Shown: piece after piece, positions 25,633 to 34,195 of the stretch
Layout of the letters: each line of letters starts with the position of its first letter
Numbering within the stretch: the stretch's first letter is position 1
Assembly: GCA_015272325.1 (NCBI GenBank)
Contig: JACYLU010000019.1
Span: forward strand, 1-48,251
Source of the DNA: Synechococcales cyanobacterium C42_A2020_086
GTDB taxonomy: Bacteria; Cyanobacteriota; Cyanobacteriia; Elainellales; Elainellaceae
Direction: 5' to 3'
Length of the DNA: 48,251 nucleotides
Notes under the pieces: generated by a model
The model's database searches: none
What the model saw: the letters and a program-made list of their open reading frames with translations, nothing else
What the model was told of the DNA's origin: nothing
Translations under genes and position numbers: made by a program

Positions 25633-26242
25633 AGCTGTCTCCTCCTCCCCTTTCAATGAGTGTTTCTAAGAGTATTTCTAAGATTCACGATTGTTTACAT
25701 CATTGCTTACCCCATCCTGGAGCAAATCATGAATCCTCTGGGTATCTAGTACTACCAGCCTAGCTCGTTCATTTCACCAATACACGAACGTCCTGCCCAG
25801 CCGGTGATGAACCCGCTACTGGGAGTACTGACCCATCGCTACCAACCCTGCACGTTCTTGGAGTCGATTGGGATGGTTGAACTGAAGAATCAGGGCAGTG
25901 GCTCTGCCTATGGCTAGGCTCATGTATCGTTAGCTTCAGGGTAGCACCGACTCGTTGGCACCAAGCTGAGAATTCTGCGGCAGATTGGATACAGCAGTCA
26001 ACAATATCCCGGCAGGGTACTAGTTAAGGCCTACCCTTTGGGGCAGAACCCTAGGTAGAGCCAGCGTGCTAGCCAAGAAAGTGGAAGAGAAACTGAATAA
26101 TCTTTTCTGGCGATGGAATCAATGCGATAGTGTTGTTTGGTTACTTGGTAGACCTCAATTTAAAGAGGTGCTGGGCTGAGTACTGCTCATCCTCACGTCG
26201 AAATCATTTAGAGCACTACCGACTACGTAAGGAGACAGGTTT
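25633..26242. promoter_or_regulatory. Divergent intergenic region
   Basis: About 600 bases without a supported gene, between the oxygenase gene and the BON-like gene. It should contain both promoters. A GGAG site precedes the BON-like start. I see no tRNA or strong hairpin. Confidence 0.4.
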
Positions 26243-26578
26243 ATGGGCTTTTTAAGCAAGCTATTCGGTAAAAAGGAAGAAGAAAAGGCAGCAGCAGCAC
26301 CTAAGATTTCGGTGCAGGCAGCGGCAGCTCAGAAGTCTATCCCCCCTGAGAAGGTTGGGCTAGATGGCAATTTTGACGAAAGCGGTTTAGCCAAACGGGT
26401 CGCCAAGGCCCTAGACGACGCCAACATCTCTGACCAAGTGGGGCTATGGGTTGCTCAAACGGGCAGTGTGGTGGTGTTGAAGTACAACCCCGACGCTGAA
26501 GGGGTGCTGGCTCAAGCAAAACAGGTTGCTCTCACGGTAGAAGGGGCTACAGAGGTCAAAACAGTACCCAATACTTAG
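26243..26578 (+). CDS. Small BON-like domain protein
   Basis: A 111-residue protein starting MGFLSKLFGKKEEEK, a short amphipathic and basic head that could touch membranes, then an A/K/Q-rich linker, then a BON-like module (about residues 38-108): KVGLDGNFDESGLAKRVAKAL, VGLWVAQTGSVVVLKYN and a helix ending VEGATEVKTV. The module aligns with that of the protein at 3904-4344 (shared GLAKRVA.ALD, the central strand and VEGTREV/VEGATEV). A GGAG site sits just upstream and a terminator follows 45 bases after the stop, so it is monocistronic. Function unknown. Confidence 0.82.
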   Translation: MGFLSKLFGKKEEEKAAAAPKISVQAAAAQKSIPPEKVGLDGNFDESGLAKRVAKALDDANISDQVGLWVAQTGSVVVLKYNPDAEGVLAQAKQVALTVEGATEVKTVPNT

Positions 26579-26622
26579 GCATCTTAACTGGCAGCAGTCC
26601 GCATTTGCAGCACTCCAAATGC

Positions 26623-26651
26623 ACCCATCAGCTCTAGCTGGTGGGTTTTTG
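26623..26651 (+). terminator. Rho-independent terminator after the BON-like gene
   Basis: A 10-bp stem ACCCATCAGC / GCTGGTGGGT with one G-U wobble and a 4-base loop is followed by a run of T. Confidence 0.88.
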
Positions 26652-27561
26652 CATCGATTGTGCTCTAGATGTCATGATCATTCAGTCATGAGGCGATATT
26701 GTCCCTGGTTATCCTGAGTCGCACCCTAATCACAATAATCCAATCCGGCACAATTAAAAAAATAATATTGATCCGCCGATGACTTTGATTCCGAATAATC
26801 TCGAGCCTTCTGCAATCATGAGGTAACCATGAAGCAACGCTCTGAGGCAAAGCAAAAGAAAATATACGAGAAAATATACGAGAAGCCGAATTATGGACTC
26901 ACTAGAATCTATTTAGAAAAGCGTTTTCTAATCTTTCTGCGTTCTGATCTCGTTGCGTTTTCATAGTCTTTTAGAGAACTATTTTATTGTTTAATGATGA
27001 CCATTGCCCTGAAAGGAATTTCTGCAATGCTGACATTGAGTTGGGACAATGGGTTGAGATAAACTTGTATAGTCTGGAAAAAACTCAGATCTTCACAGAG
27101 CAGCGCTGAATAAGCTTGCCATGGACGGCAGACTCTCCATCGTTAGTTCTGGTCTAACAGCATAGTTGCTTTAAAACAACTGCGGCTCAGCAGAATTAGC
27201 TGAGGACCAACTGGCGATCCTGCCGCTTTGGCTGTGTAAAGTTTCTGTGTTTCTGTAAAACTACGTATACTATGAAAGGTAGTGTTCCCCATCACTCGGT
27301 AAACCTGCTTCGCTGAGTAAGGTGCAGAGCTAGCCCCTTGTATTAGCGCCTTGAAAGAAAAGAAGAGTTCTGCTTAACGACCGGCTTCCCAGATCAACTA
27401 TCGGCTGCAACTACAGCCCCTCGCTAACTCAGGGCGTTCTCGGGGCGTTCTAATTCTATGCGCTGTAGAACCCCTCGTGTGTTCTGTCTTTGAGTGCATA
27501 CTTGAATCTCGTTTCATCTTGTCAAGATGCAGTCCTAGCTTAGACGGATCGACTTTTGACA
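26652..27561. other. Long gene-poor stretch, possible non-coding RNA
   Basis: About 900 bases with no credible protein gene. It includes an inverted repeat CTCAGC..GCTGAG near 27185-27205 and a TATACT -10-like box at 27266-27271. A strong terminator at 27562-27598 closes the region. A transcript starting around 27278 would be ~320 nt. I do not recognise RNase P RNA, tmRNA or SRP RNA signatures in it. It could also be a long leader for the gene at 27701. Confidence 0.35.
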
Positions 27562-27598
27562 GGGTAGCGTCTCGGGGTGATGCTCACCCTCTTTTTTC
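27562..27598 (+). terminator. Strong intrinsic terminator or attenuator
   Basis: GGGTAGCGTC pairs with GATGCTCACCC (10 bp with one bulged C and a 7-base loop), followed by TCTTTTTT. A shorter alternative, GGGTGA / TCACCC, shares the 3' arm. It lies ~100 bases before the gene at 27701 and ~1 kb after the previous gene, so it must end either an untranslated RNA or an early-terminated leader. Confidence 0.8.
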
Positions 27599-27700
27599 TT
27601 TTCTACTGCTTATAGAGTTTTTTATCTTATAGAGTTTCTTCTATTTCTTCCTTTATCAAGGTTACGCTGTTGCATTTCTGCCGTATTTCTTTACAAGGTT

Positions 27701-28780
27701 ATGCTGTTGAGTTGTCAGATTGCCGATACGCCTGCCACCCAACGCCTAGTTAAACTATGGTCCAATCGGTATATGCCGAACCTGTCGTCCTCGCCTCGGG
27801 CGCAGGATCCTGACTTCTTCGGCGAGCTGCTGAAAGCCTCTTCAGAAGAGGGGCGGGTCATTACCGCTCAGAAGCTGCATGAAGAGCTAATCCGGTTAAA
27901 CTGCGAGTTTGCCATGATTCAAGCCAGGGCGCTTCACGAATATATTCCCACGGTCATGAATCTTCAGGAGGCAAGACAGGTTTCTCAATTTAGCATCGCT
28001 GTTTATCTTGAGCTTGTCAAACTTTATCAGGAGCGGGCGTTAATTAGTAGCTCTACTTTCTCGAAGTGGGAAACAATGGTGCATGATTTGCCGCTCTCTA
28101 CTTGGGGAATTCCAGATATCGCAGAATTAGCGCAAGCGATCGAGCCGCTATTACTGGAATATCAAGAGCAATACCTGTCCTCTAGCGACTGGTGTTTATT
28201 GGGCTTTATGACAACTCATTTTAATTTCAGCGGTAAAGTGTTGCTGCAAAAGTTAACTCCGGTTGAACAACTGCTGATTGGTCCGTACTTCAAGTTTGTA
28301 GAAGAACAAGTTGCGCTACCGTGGCAGCGCGTTTGTGCGGCAGCGGCTCACCATTCCCTCGATTCTCCCATATTAGAGGTGGTTGAGCAGTTAATGCCTC
28401 AGGCAGAATCCATTGCGGAGACGGTCTATCGGCAACTGCTGCAGGATTTTCCAGAGCATCGCAGCCGCCGTGGCGGGTTAGATAATCCGGCGGTGAAGCA
28501 CTCGTGCCTGCGCGATCTCAATATGTTTCAAGCCTATTTGTGGCTTTGCGTCCTAGAAGACAGCCTTGCACCCGTTGAAAAAGAACTGCTGATGCTCTGC
28601 GTGATGGTCATGACCCGAGTTGGAGTGCCGTGGGAAATGACGCTGCGCTGGAATCGATACCTGATGAACGAGGTGCTGCAACGAACCAGTGACTCGCAGC
28701 GTCAGATCGTTCTCCCTTACACGCAAAACATCGAGCAGGCGTTTTACCGGGTGCGCTCCCGCTTTGGCGCAACGGACTGA
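27701..28780 (+). CDS. Conserved hypothetical protein, largely helical
   Basis: A 359-residue protein I do not recognise beyond a general resemblance to cyanobacterial proteins of unknown function. It is predicted helical throughout with no signal peptide or membrane span. Notable stretches are a W-rich centre (TFSKWETMVHDLPLSTWGIPD), FKFVEEQVALPWQRVCAAAAHH and a C-terminal WEMTLRWNRYLMNEVLQR. Start choice is uncertain: ATG 27701 has only AAGG very close to it, and ATG 27773 would remove 24 residues. It is preceded by a long untranslated region with an intrinsic terminator and is convergent with egtD. Confidence 0.7.
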   Translation: MLLSCQIADTPATQRLVKLWSNRYMPNLSSSPRAQDPDFFGELLKASSEEGRVITAQKLHEELIRLNCEFAMIQARALHEYIPTVMNLQEARQVSQFSIAVYLELVKLYQERALISSSTFSKWETMVHDLPLSTWGIPDIAELAQAIEPLLLEYQEQYLSSSDWCLLGFMTTHFNFSGKVLLQKLTPVEQLLIGPYFKFVEEQVALPWQRVCAAAAHHSLDSPILEVVEQLMPQAESIAETVYRQLLQDFPEHRSRRGGLDNPAVKHSCLRDLNMFQAYLWLCVLEDSLAPVEKELLMLCVMVMTRVGVPWEMTLRWNRYLMNEVLQRTSDSQRQIVLPYTQNIEQAFYRVRSRFGATD

Positions 28781-28927
28781 AACCCACCGCTGGCTGAATG
28801 CCTGAAACACGCTGATGCGGACCTGTCTATCTTTGCTGATCAGCTCATCCAGCTTGCGACCCAGTTTCAAATTCACCTGCTGCGGTTTTGGCTAGAGCAA
28901 CTGAACAACTCAAACCCAGGCTGAGTA

Positions 28928-29908
28928 TCAGGACTTCCCTTGCAAATAGTGCAGGCTAAACAGCCGATCCGGATCGGTCCAGACCTGCTGCGGTTGGAAT
29001 CCTGCTTGAGCGGCGAGATCTTGAAAGTCGCTGACGCTGTATTTGTAGGAATTTTCTGTGCGTAGGGCTTCACCTTGCTGGAAAGCAATTTCATGCGCTC
29101 CAAGATGCACCACCTGATCGATCAGGCTGACTAAATCCATTTCGATGCGGCCAATCGGGTTATACGATGCCCGATAGCGAAACTGATCGAGCTGGAAGTC
29201 AGCGCCAAGTTCTCGGTTAATGCGTGTCAGCAAGTTGAAGGCAAAGGCAGCAGACACGCCCTGCGTATCGTCATAGGCGGCTTCCAAAATTGCTGGCTCT
29301 TTTTTGAGGTCTACTCCGATCAGCAAACTACCCTGCGGACCAACCAACATCGCCGTGTGCCGCAGAAATACCACGACCTCTTGAGGTTCCAGATTGCCAA
29401 TCGACGAGCCGGGGAAGAAGCCCACCTTAGAGCGATGGCGCAGCGCAGGCAGGTCGGGCAGCGTCAACGGTTGGGTATAGTCGGCACAGATAGCAATTGC
29501 CTCTAGCTGAGGGTAGCGACTCGCCAAATCGAGACAGGATTTTTGCAGTTGATGCCGCGAAATATCTAGCCCGACATAGGTGCGCAGCTTGGGGTTAGCA
29601 TCGAGCAAGGTCTGCACTTTCTGGCTGCTGCCACTACCAAATTCGAGCAGGGCACAGTCGCCCATGAGGGTAGCCAATTCGGGGGCATAGGTCCGGAGAA
29701 TCAGGAGTTCGGTGCGGGTCAGGTAATACTCCTCTAACGTACAGATGACATCGAACAGCTCGGCTCCCCGCTGATCGTAAAGAAATTTAGGCGGCATGGT
29801 TTTCGGAGTTGCCTGCAAGCCTGCCAGGGCAGCAGCATAAAAATCATCCAGCGGTGGATGCAGGTCATAGAGCTGAACATTGGGGCGAGAGTTAAGCGAT
29901 AAGGTCAT
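28928..29908 (-). CDS. egtD: L-histidine N-alpha-methyltransferase EgtD
   Basis: A 326-residue SAM-dependent enzyme that trimethylates histidine to hercynine, the first step of ergothioneine biosynthesis. Family features: PPKFLYDQRGAELFD near residue 40, TLEEYYLTRTE, the SAM-binding LLEFGSGSSQKV (about residue 87), the FFPGSSIGNLEP segment and GVDLKKE. Length is normal. It follows egtB by 33 bases on the same strand, so the two form an operon. The genes for EgtA, EgtC and EgtE are not in the window, as expected if EgtB uses cysteine directly, a route known for cyanobacterial EgtB. Confidence 0.95.
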   Translation of the reverse strand: MTLSLNSRPNVQLYDLHPPLDDFYAAALAGLQATPKTMPPKFLYDQRGAELFDVICTLEEYYLTRTELLILRTYAPELATLMGDCALLEFGSGSSQKVQTLLDANPKLRTYVGLDISRHQLQKSCLDLASRYPQLEAIAICADYTQPLTLPDLPALRHRSKVGFFPGSSIGNLEPQEVVVFLRHTAMLVGPQGSLLIGVDLKKEPAILEAAYDDTQGVSAAFAFNLLTRINRELGADFQLDQFRYRASYNPIGRIEMDLVSLIDQVVHLGAHEIAFQQGEALRTENSYKYSVSDFQDLAAQAGFQPQQVWTDPDRLFSLHYLQGKS

Positions 29909-29941
29909 AACCAGGTCATACCAGTGGAACGATAGAAACCG

Positions 29942-31204
29942 CTAGTGGGCTAAGCGAATGCCGCTGAACTGCCAGCGAGTTGCTGCCGGAAAGAAATTGC
30001 GGTAGCTAGGGCGGATATGAGACTGAGGAGTAACACAGGAGCCTCCTCGGAGCACCATTTGATTGCACATGAATTTACCGTTATATTCTCCGACGGCTCC
30101 AGCAGCGGGCTGAAATCCGGGATAGGGTAAGTAAGCACTTTGCGTCCATTCCCAAACATCCCCGAACACCTGATCTGGACGGGTGTTGCCTTGGGCTGGA
30201 GCAGGATGATAGTACTGATGCTCGGCAAAGTTGCCAGTTAGGGGCAGCGAGGCGGCCGCAGCTTCCCATTCCGCTTCAGTGGGCAAGCGTTTCCCCGCCC
30301 AGCGAGCATAAGCATCCGCTTCGTAGTAGCTCACATGGCAAACGGGTTCCGCTTCATTTAGGGGGCGCAATCCCGCCAGTGTCATCACCCACCAGCTCGA
30401 CCCAATCTGCTCCCAATACAGTGGGGCTTGCCACTGCTGGCTTTGTACCATTACCCACCCTTCAGCCAGCCAGTGTTCAGGCTGCTGATAGCCGCCAGCT
30501 TCTATAAATTCCAAATACTCGCCATTAGTGACGAGTCGCGCCGCTAGCCAGTAATCGGGTAGATAGACCGGATGTGGCGGTAATTCATTGTCGAAGGCGA
30601 AACCGGACCCGGTATGACCAATGGTAAACAGCCCGCCCGGATAATCTAGCCAGCGGTCTGGAGAGGGCACCGGCGGCGGAAGATCCGGCAAATCGGACCG
30701 ATAGGCAGGACGAAGCGGGTTGAGTGCCAAGATGTGCTTGATGTCGGTGAGCAGCAGTTCCTGATGCTGTTGCTCGTGATGCAGCCCCAATACAACCAAC
30801 GCCTCCAGGCTGTCTGGCAGCGGCTCAGCCAACAGCGACTGCATGGCTGCATCAACATAATCCCGGTAGCGGTAGATCTCCTCAACTGTGGGGCGTGAGA
30901 GCAGTCCGCGCTGGGGACGAGGGTGCCGCTGCCCAAGGGAGTCATAGTAGGAGTTAAACAGATAGCCAAACTGAGGATGAAATACCTCATAACTTGGCAA
31001 ATGTGGCAGCAGCAGAAAGGTTTCAAAAAACCAGGTGGTGTGAGCCAAATGCCATTTGGGAGGGCTGACATCAGGCATGCTTTGAATCACATAATCCTCG
31101 GTGGCAAGGGGCTGACAGAGGAAGTCGCTCCACTGACGAATCCGTTGATAGCGCTCTACCAACGGCAGTGCCGTTATAGGCGGCATAAGAGAGGGATGGA
31201 TCAT
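29942..31204 (-). CDS. egtB: Ergothioneine sulfoxide synthase EgtB
   Basis: A 420-residue non-haem iron enzyme that joins a thiol donor to hercynine with oxygen. The N-terminal DinB-like domain (about 1-165) supplies the three iron-binding histidines: WHLAHTTWF near residue 52 and LHHEQQHQE near 145. The C-terminal FGE-sulfatase domain (about 185-420) ends in the usual QMVLRGGSC...SHIRPSYRNFF and GIRLAH. It is the first gene of an egtB-egtD operon. Whether the sulfur donor is cysteine or gamma-glutamylcysteine cannot be decided here. Confidence 0.95.
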   Translation of the reverse strand: MIHPSLMPPITALPLVERYQRIRQWSDFLCQPLATEDYVIQSMPDVSPPKWHLAHTTWFFETFLLLPHLPSYEVFHPQFGYLFNSYYDSLGQRHPRPQRGLLSRPTVEEIYRYRDYVDAAMQSLLAEPLPDSLEALVVLGLHHEQQHQELLLTDIKHILALNPLRPAYRSDLPDLPPPVPSPDRWLDYPGGLFTIGHTGSGFAFDNELPPHPVYLPDYWLAARLVTNGEYLEFIEAGGYQQPEHWLAEGWVMVQSQQWQAPLYWEQIGSSWWVMTLAGLRPLNEAEPVCHVSYYEADAYARWAGKRLPTEAEWEAAAASLPLTGNFAEHQYYHPAPAQGNTRPDQVFGDVWEWTQSAYLPYPGFQPAAGAVGEYNGKFMCNQMVLRGGSCVTPQSHIRPSYRNFFPAATRWQFSGIRLAH

Positions 31205-31394
31205 GATGAAACTTTGTGGATCAAAACTTTATAGATCAATGGAAGATTGATGGACCGTCGGTGTGGATCAACCAATTGGCAGAATCAATTGGCAGAATGA
31301 GCTTCTAGTTTCAACCGCAGATAGGAAACATGGACTTCAATCATATGCGAGCTGCTAAAGAAGTCATAGCCCCAAAGTAGCAGCCTGCAAGGGT

Positions 31395-31961
31395 TCACAG
31401 CTCCACCTCGTTCCAAAGCCGCTCGAGTTGATACCGCCATGCTCCCAAGACATCGCTGCGGACCTGCTGCCCTTGGCTCATATCGCCCATTACGCCTTCT
31501 TCGTAGAGGCGGTCGAGAGTTTGCAGCGTCGCCTCTAGAGATTGCCCCTGCTGCTTTGCCGCTCGAATAATTTGCCGAATTTGCAGCTCGGCGAGTTTGC
31601 TGAAGCTATCGCCTAGCCCTCGCTGATGCAGCACTACCAATCGAGCCACGGCCTGCTGAAAATCTTCGGGAGTCAGGGTTGCCAAACGATGGTGAAACAC
31701 CCCCCAGAGCAGCCCTTGAAACAACGCATAGCGAGCTTCCTGGGTGTCGTCGAAATTGGCTTCTAGGAGCTGCTCGAGAAATGGCTGCGCTTCTTGAGCC
31801 GGGACGATCGTCACCAGTGCCCGCAGCCAGGATTGGTCTTCAGAGAGCAGGACCAACAGCCGCAGGGCATCCCCTTCGACTTGCCAAGAGTCAGGCTCGG
31901 TCACGGTAACCGCCTCACCAAACAAGTTCGTCAGAACTTCAGTAATCTCATCGGAAGTCAT
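31395..31961 (-). CDS. Conserved cyanobacterial hypothetical protein
   Basis: A 188-residue soluble protein with an acidic N-terminal alpha/beta part (TSDEITEVLTNLFGEAVTVT, then SWQVEGDALRLLVLLSEDQSW) and a helical C-terminal part. The N-terminal half resembles small chaperone-like folds, but I cannot assign a family. ATG 31961 is chosen because the sequence before it in the longer frame (from 32042) looks non-coding. It lies 190 bases upstream of egtB on the same strand; co-transcription is possible. Confidence 0.65.
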   Translation of the reverse strand: MTSDEITEVLTNLFGEAVTVTEPDSWQVEGDALRLLVLLSEDQSWLRALVTIVPAQEAQPFLEQLLEANFDDTQEARYALFQGLLWGVFHHRLATLTPEDFQQAVARLVVLHQRGLGDSFSKLAELQIRQIIRAAKQQGQSLEATLQTLDRLYEEGVMGDMSQGQQVRSDVLGAWRYQLERLWNEVEL

Positions 31962-32248
31962 AACCGTAGGGGATCCACCCAAACGCAGCAAGGGCAATCG
32001 CTGATGGCAGTCCGCTCCCAGCCAGCCTATTTCATGAATCAATCATGAACAGAGATACAGAGATAGCCTGCTTTCACTCAGAAAACTCATCACAATGCAA
32101 GCGCCCTCCTTGAGTTTCTACCATACTCTGGTGACACATGGGCGATTCCGGCTTGCTCGGGTCGGCGGCCCACGGATTGGCTACACTGCTAGCACCTGAG
32201 ACGGCACCTTAGAGACATCATTGCCCCGCACTTAAAAAAAGCCGCACT

Positions 32249-32273
32249 TAAAAAAAAGCAGGGTTGCCCCTGC
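32249..32273 (-). terminator. Rho-independent terminator of the 1-Cys peroxiredoxin gene
   Basis: Read on the minus strand, GCAGGG-gcaa-CCCTGC is followed by a run of eight or more T. It lies ~145 bases after the peroxiredoxin stop. Confidence 0.8.
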
Positions 32274-32345
32274 CAATTGATGCGTGTTGTGGTGTCAGTG
32301 AAGCGGACTGAATGAGCTAACTTGTCTAGTAGAGGTGACTCTCTG

Positions 32346-32385
32346 TTCAATTCGGTTCAATTCGGTTCAACCAGGCTCAACCAGC
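32346..32385. repeat. Four ~10-bp tandem repeats after the peroxiredoxin gene
   Basis: TTCAATTCGG twice, then TTCAACCAGG and CTCAACCAGC, head to tail. The unit is close to one helical turn. It lies in the 3' untranslated region of the peroxiredoxin transcript. Confidence 0.6.
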
Positions 32386-32417
32386 CTGACTCAGTAGAGT
32401 TGCACCCGTTAGGCATG

Positions 32418-33053
32418 CTATTTGTTCGGTTGGGGGGTCATGCGCAGGTACGGCTTCACCTCGGTGACTCCCTTGGGAAACTTCTGCTTTGCTTCTTCGG
32501 TGGAGATCGAGGGAACCACTACGCAATCGTCACCATCTTTCCAGTCAGCCGGAGTGGCAACGCTGTAGTTGTCGGTCAGCTGCAACGAGTCAATTACTCG
32601 CAGAATTTCATCAAAGTTGCGCCCGGTGCTCGGAGGATAGGTGAGGGTAAGGCGCAGCTTTTTCTGCGGGTCGATTATGAATACCGTCCGTACGGTCACA
32701 TTGGCGTTGGCGTTGGGGTGGATCATGTCATATAGTTCAGACACTTTCTTGTCAGAGTCTGCCAGGATGGGGTAGTTGAGCTTGGTACCCTGGGTTTCTT
32801 CGATATCCCCCACCCAGCCGATGTGAGAATCGACATCGTCTACGCTGAGAGCAATCACCTTGACATTGCGCTTGTCAAACTCAGGCTTAAGTTTAGCGAC
32901 CGTTCCCAGTTCGGTCGTGCAAACGGGAGTGTAGTCGGCAGGGTGCGAGAACAGCACCACCCAGCTATCCCCTGCCCAACTGTAGAAATCAATTTCACCG
33001 TCTGTAGAGGCTTGGGTGAAATTGGGAACCGTGTCACCAAGTCGGAGTGCCAT
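32418..33053 (-). CDS. 1-Cys peroxiredoxin (Prx6 type)
   Basis: A 211-residue cytosolic thiol peroxidase that reduces hydrogen peroxide and organic hydroperoxides. The peroxidatic cysteine lies in HPADYTPVCTTELG (about residue 45). The long C-terminal domain typical of the Prx6 group is present (TPADWKDGDDCVVVPSIS). No resolving cysteine is apparent in the 2-Cys position; a second Cys occurs in DDCVVVP. Length matches the family. It is monocistronic with its own terminator. Confidence 0.95.
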   Translation of the reverse strand: MALRLGDTVPNFTQASTDGEIDFYSWAGDSWVVLFSHPADYTPVCTTELGTVAKLKPEFDKRNVKVIALSVDDVDSHIGWVGDIEETQGTKLNYPILADSDKKVSELYDMIHPNANANVTVRTVFIIDPQKKLRLTLTYPPSTGRNFDEILRVIDSLQLTDNYSVATPADWKDGDDCVVVPSISTEEAKQKFPKGVTEVKPYLRMTPQPNK

Positions 33054-33431
33054 AGTTGAACGTCCTGTCTGTTATCTAAACAACAAATGAGTAGTTTACC
33101 TTACGATCATCCCATAAACTCCAGTTTTCCGGTCGGAGTTTCGAGCTTTCTTTAGGATCTTAGCGAATCTCAATGATTCGTTGCCTATCTCAGCACAGTA
33201 ATCAAAGTGCCTCCCTTGATGTTTCTCCTTTTAATGTTGAATTGCCCCGAAGCTGGTTTTGCCAGCAGGACATCCGCCAACACGGTGAAGAACGCCAAGC
33301 TTCAGCTTAATGGGTGCTGGAGCAGCTTGGCAGAGGTTCAGCAAGCCCATCCACATAACTTAATAACCCTTAATCACCAAAGCCATTGCAGACCGACATG
33401 ATTAGAGATAACGCTGATTACTGTGAGCCTT
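33054..33431. promoter_or_regulatory. Divergent intergenic region
   Basis: No gene is supported; it should carry the promoters of the peroxiredoxin gene and of the small membrane protein gene. A 64-codon frame at 33207-33401 has no recognisable features. Confidence 0.4.
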
Positions 33432-33734
33432 ATGGTCGTCCTGCTGCGCTCTGCTCTCCACGGGCTGATTCATGTTTTGCAGCCCTTGCTTGTGCCAACT
33501 TGTTTCGTTCTGGCCTGGGGGTTAATGATCCTGCTGTTCTGGAGCATTGGCTCAGCCTTGCGGGATGCACTGGCAAATGCCAAACAAATGCACCAAATTC
33601 CCTGCGCCAACTGTCAGTTTTTTACGAGTAGCTACCATCTGAAATGTCCGGTCCACCCCCGCACCGCCCTCTCAGTGGAAGCGATTAATTGCCCAGACTA
33701 CGAACCGACTGCCTATCGTGCCCAGGATAACTGA
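33432..33734 (+). CDS. Small cyanobacterial membrane protein with conserved cysteines
   Basis: A ~100-residue protein. The N-terminal half has one or two membrane helices (about residues 3-45). The C-terminal cytoplasmic part carries IPCANCQFF, LKCPVHP and INCPDY, i.e. CxxC plus two further Cys, arranged as in a recurring cyanobacterial family of unknown function. Four cysteines could bind metal or act in thiol chemistry (inference). Start is either GTG 33423 or ATG 33432. It is followed by a cupin gene on the same strand after ~100 bases. Confidence 0.75.
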   Translation: MVVLLRSALHGLIHVLQPLLVPTCFVLAWGLMILLFWSIGSALRDALANAKQMHQIPCANCQFFTSSYHLKCPVHPRTALSVEAINCPDYEPTAYRAQDN

Positions 33735-33835
33735 CAGGATAACTGACGCTGCTTCCACCTTGCCTCAGCCGGAACGGTCGGGAATGGTTGGGGGCGGCGC
33801 GATCCCAATGAACCTAAACTCAATGCACACTACCC

Positions 33836-34195
33836 ATGTTGATTCAAAAGCTGCATCGCTGTCCTGAGTTTGTGGCAGGTGATGCCACAGTGCTGCGAGA
33901 ATTACTGCATCCCGACAAGCAGCCCGTGGCGCTGCGCTACAGTCTAGCCCACGCAACGCTGCTTCCGGGTCAACGTTCTAAGCCCCACGCCCTAAAGACA
34001 TCTGAAGTGTACTACATTCTGAGCGGCACCGCTGAAATGCACATCGACAACGAAGTGCAGCAAATCGAACCGGGTGACGCCGTCTACATTCCCCCCAATG
34101 CTGTGCAATTTGTGCAAGCCCTCAGTGAGCCGCTAGTCTTTCTTTGTATTGTTGATCCGGCTTGGCGTTCTGAAGACGAAGTAGTTTATACCTAG
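33836..34195 (+). CDS. Cupin domain protein
   Basis: A 119-residue single-domain cupin. Cupin motif 1 is seen as KPHALKTSEVYYILSGTAEMHI, with His and Glu metal ligands (the first His of the usual HxH is kept once). Motif 2 is PGDAVYIPPNAVQFV, where the usual second-motif His is replaced by Q. Metal binding may therefore be weaker or different. The substrate is unknown. Confidence 0.85.
   Translation: MLIQKLHRCPEFVAGDATVLRELLHPDKQPVALRYSLAHATLLPGQRSKPHALKTSEVYYILSGTAEMHIDNEVQQIEPGDAVYIPPNAVQFVQALSEPLVFLCIVDPAWRSEDEVVYT

Larger units (their letters stand above)
31962..32417. other. Intergenic region between conserved protein gene and peroxiredoxin gene
   Basis: No gene is supported. It contains the minus-strand terminator of the peroxiredoxin gene, a duplicated CCGCACTTAAAAAAA motif at 32226-32256, and a set of ~10-bp tandem repeats just after the peroxiredoxin stop. 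Confidence 0.45.

Noticed and set aside
33207-33401. 64-codon frame between peroxiredoxin and the small membrane protein
   Set aside because: No conserved pattern or ribosome-binding site; likely chance.
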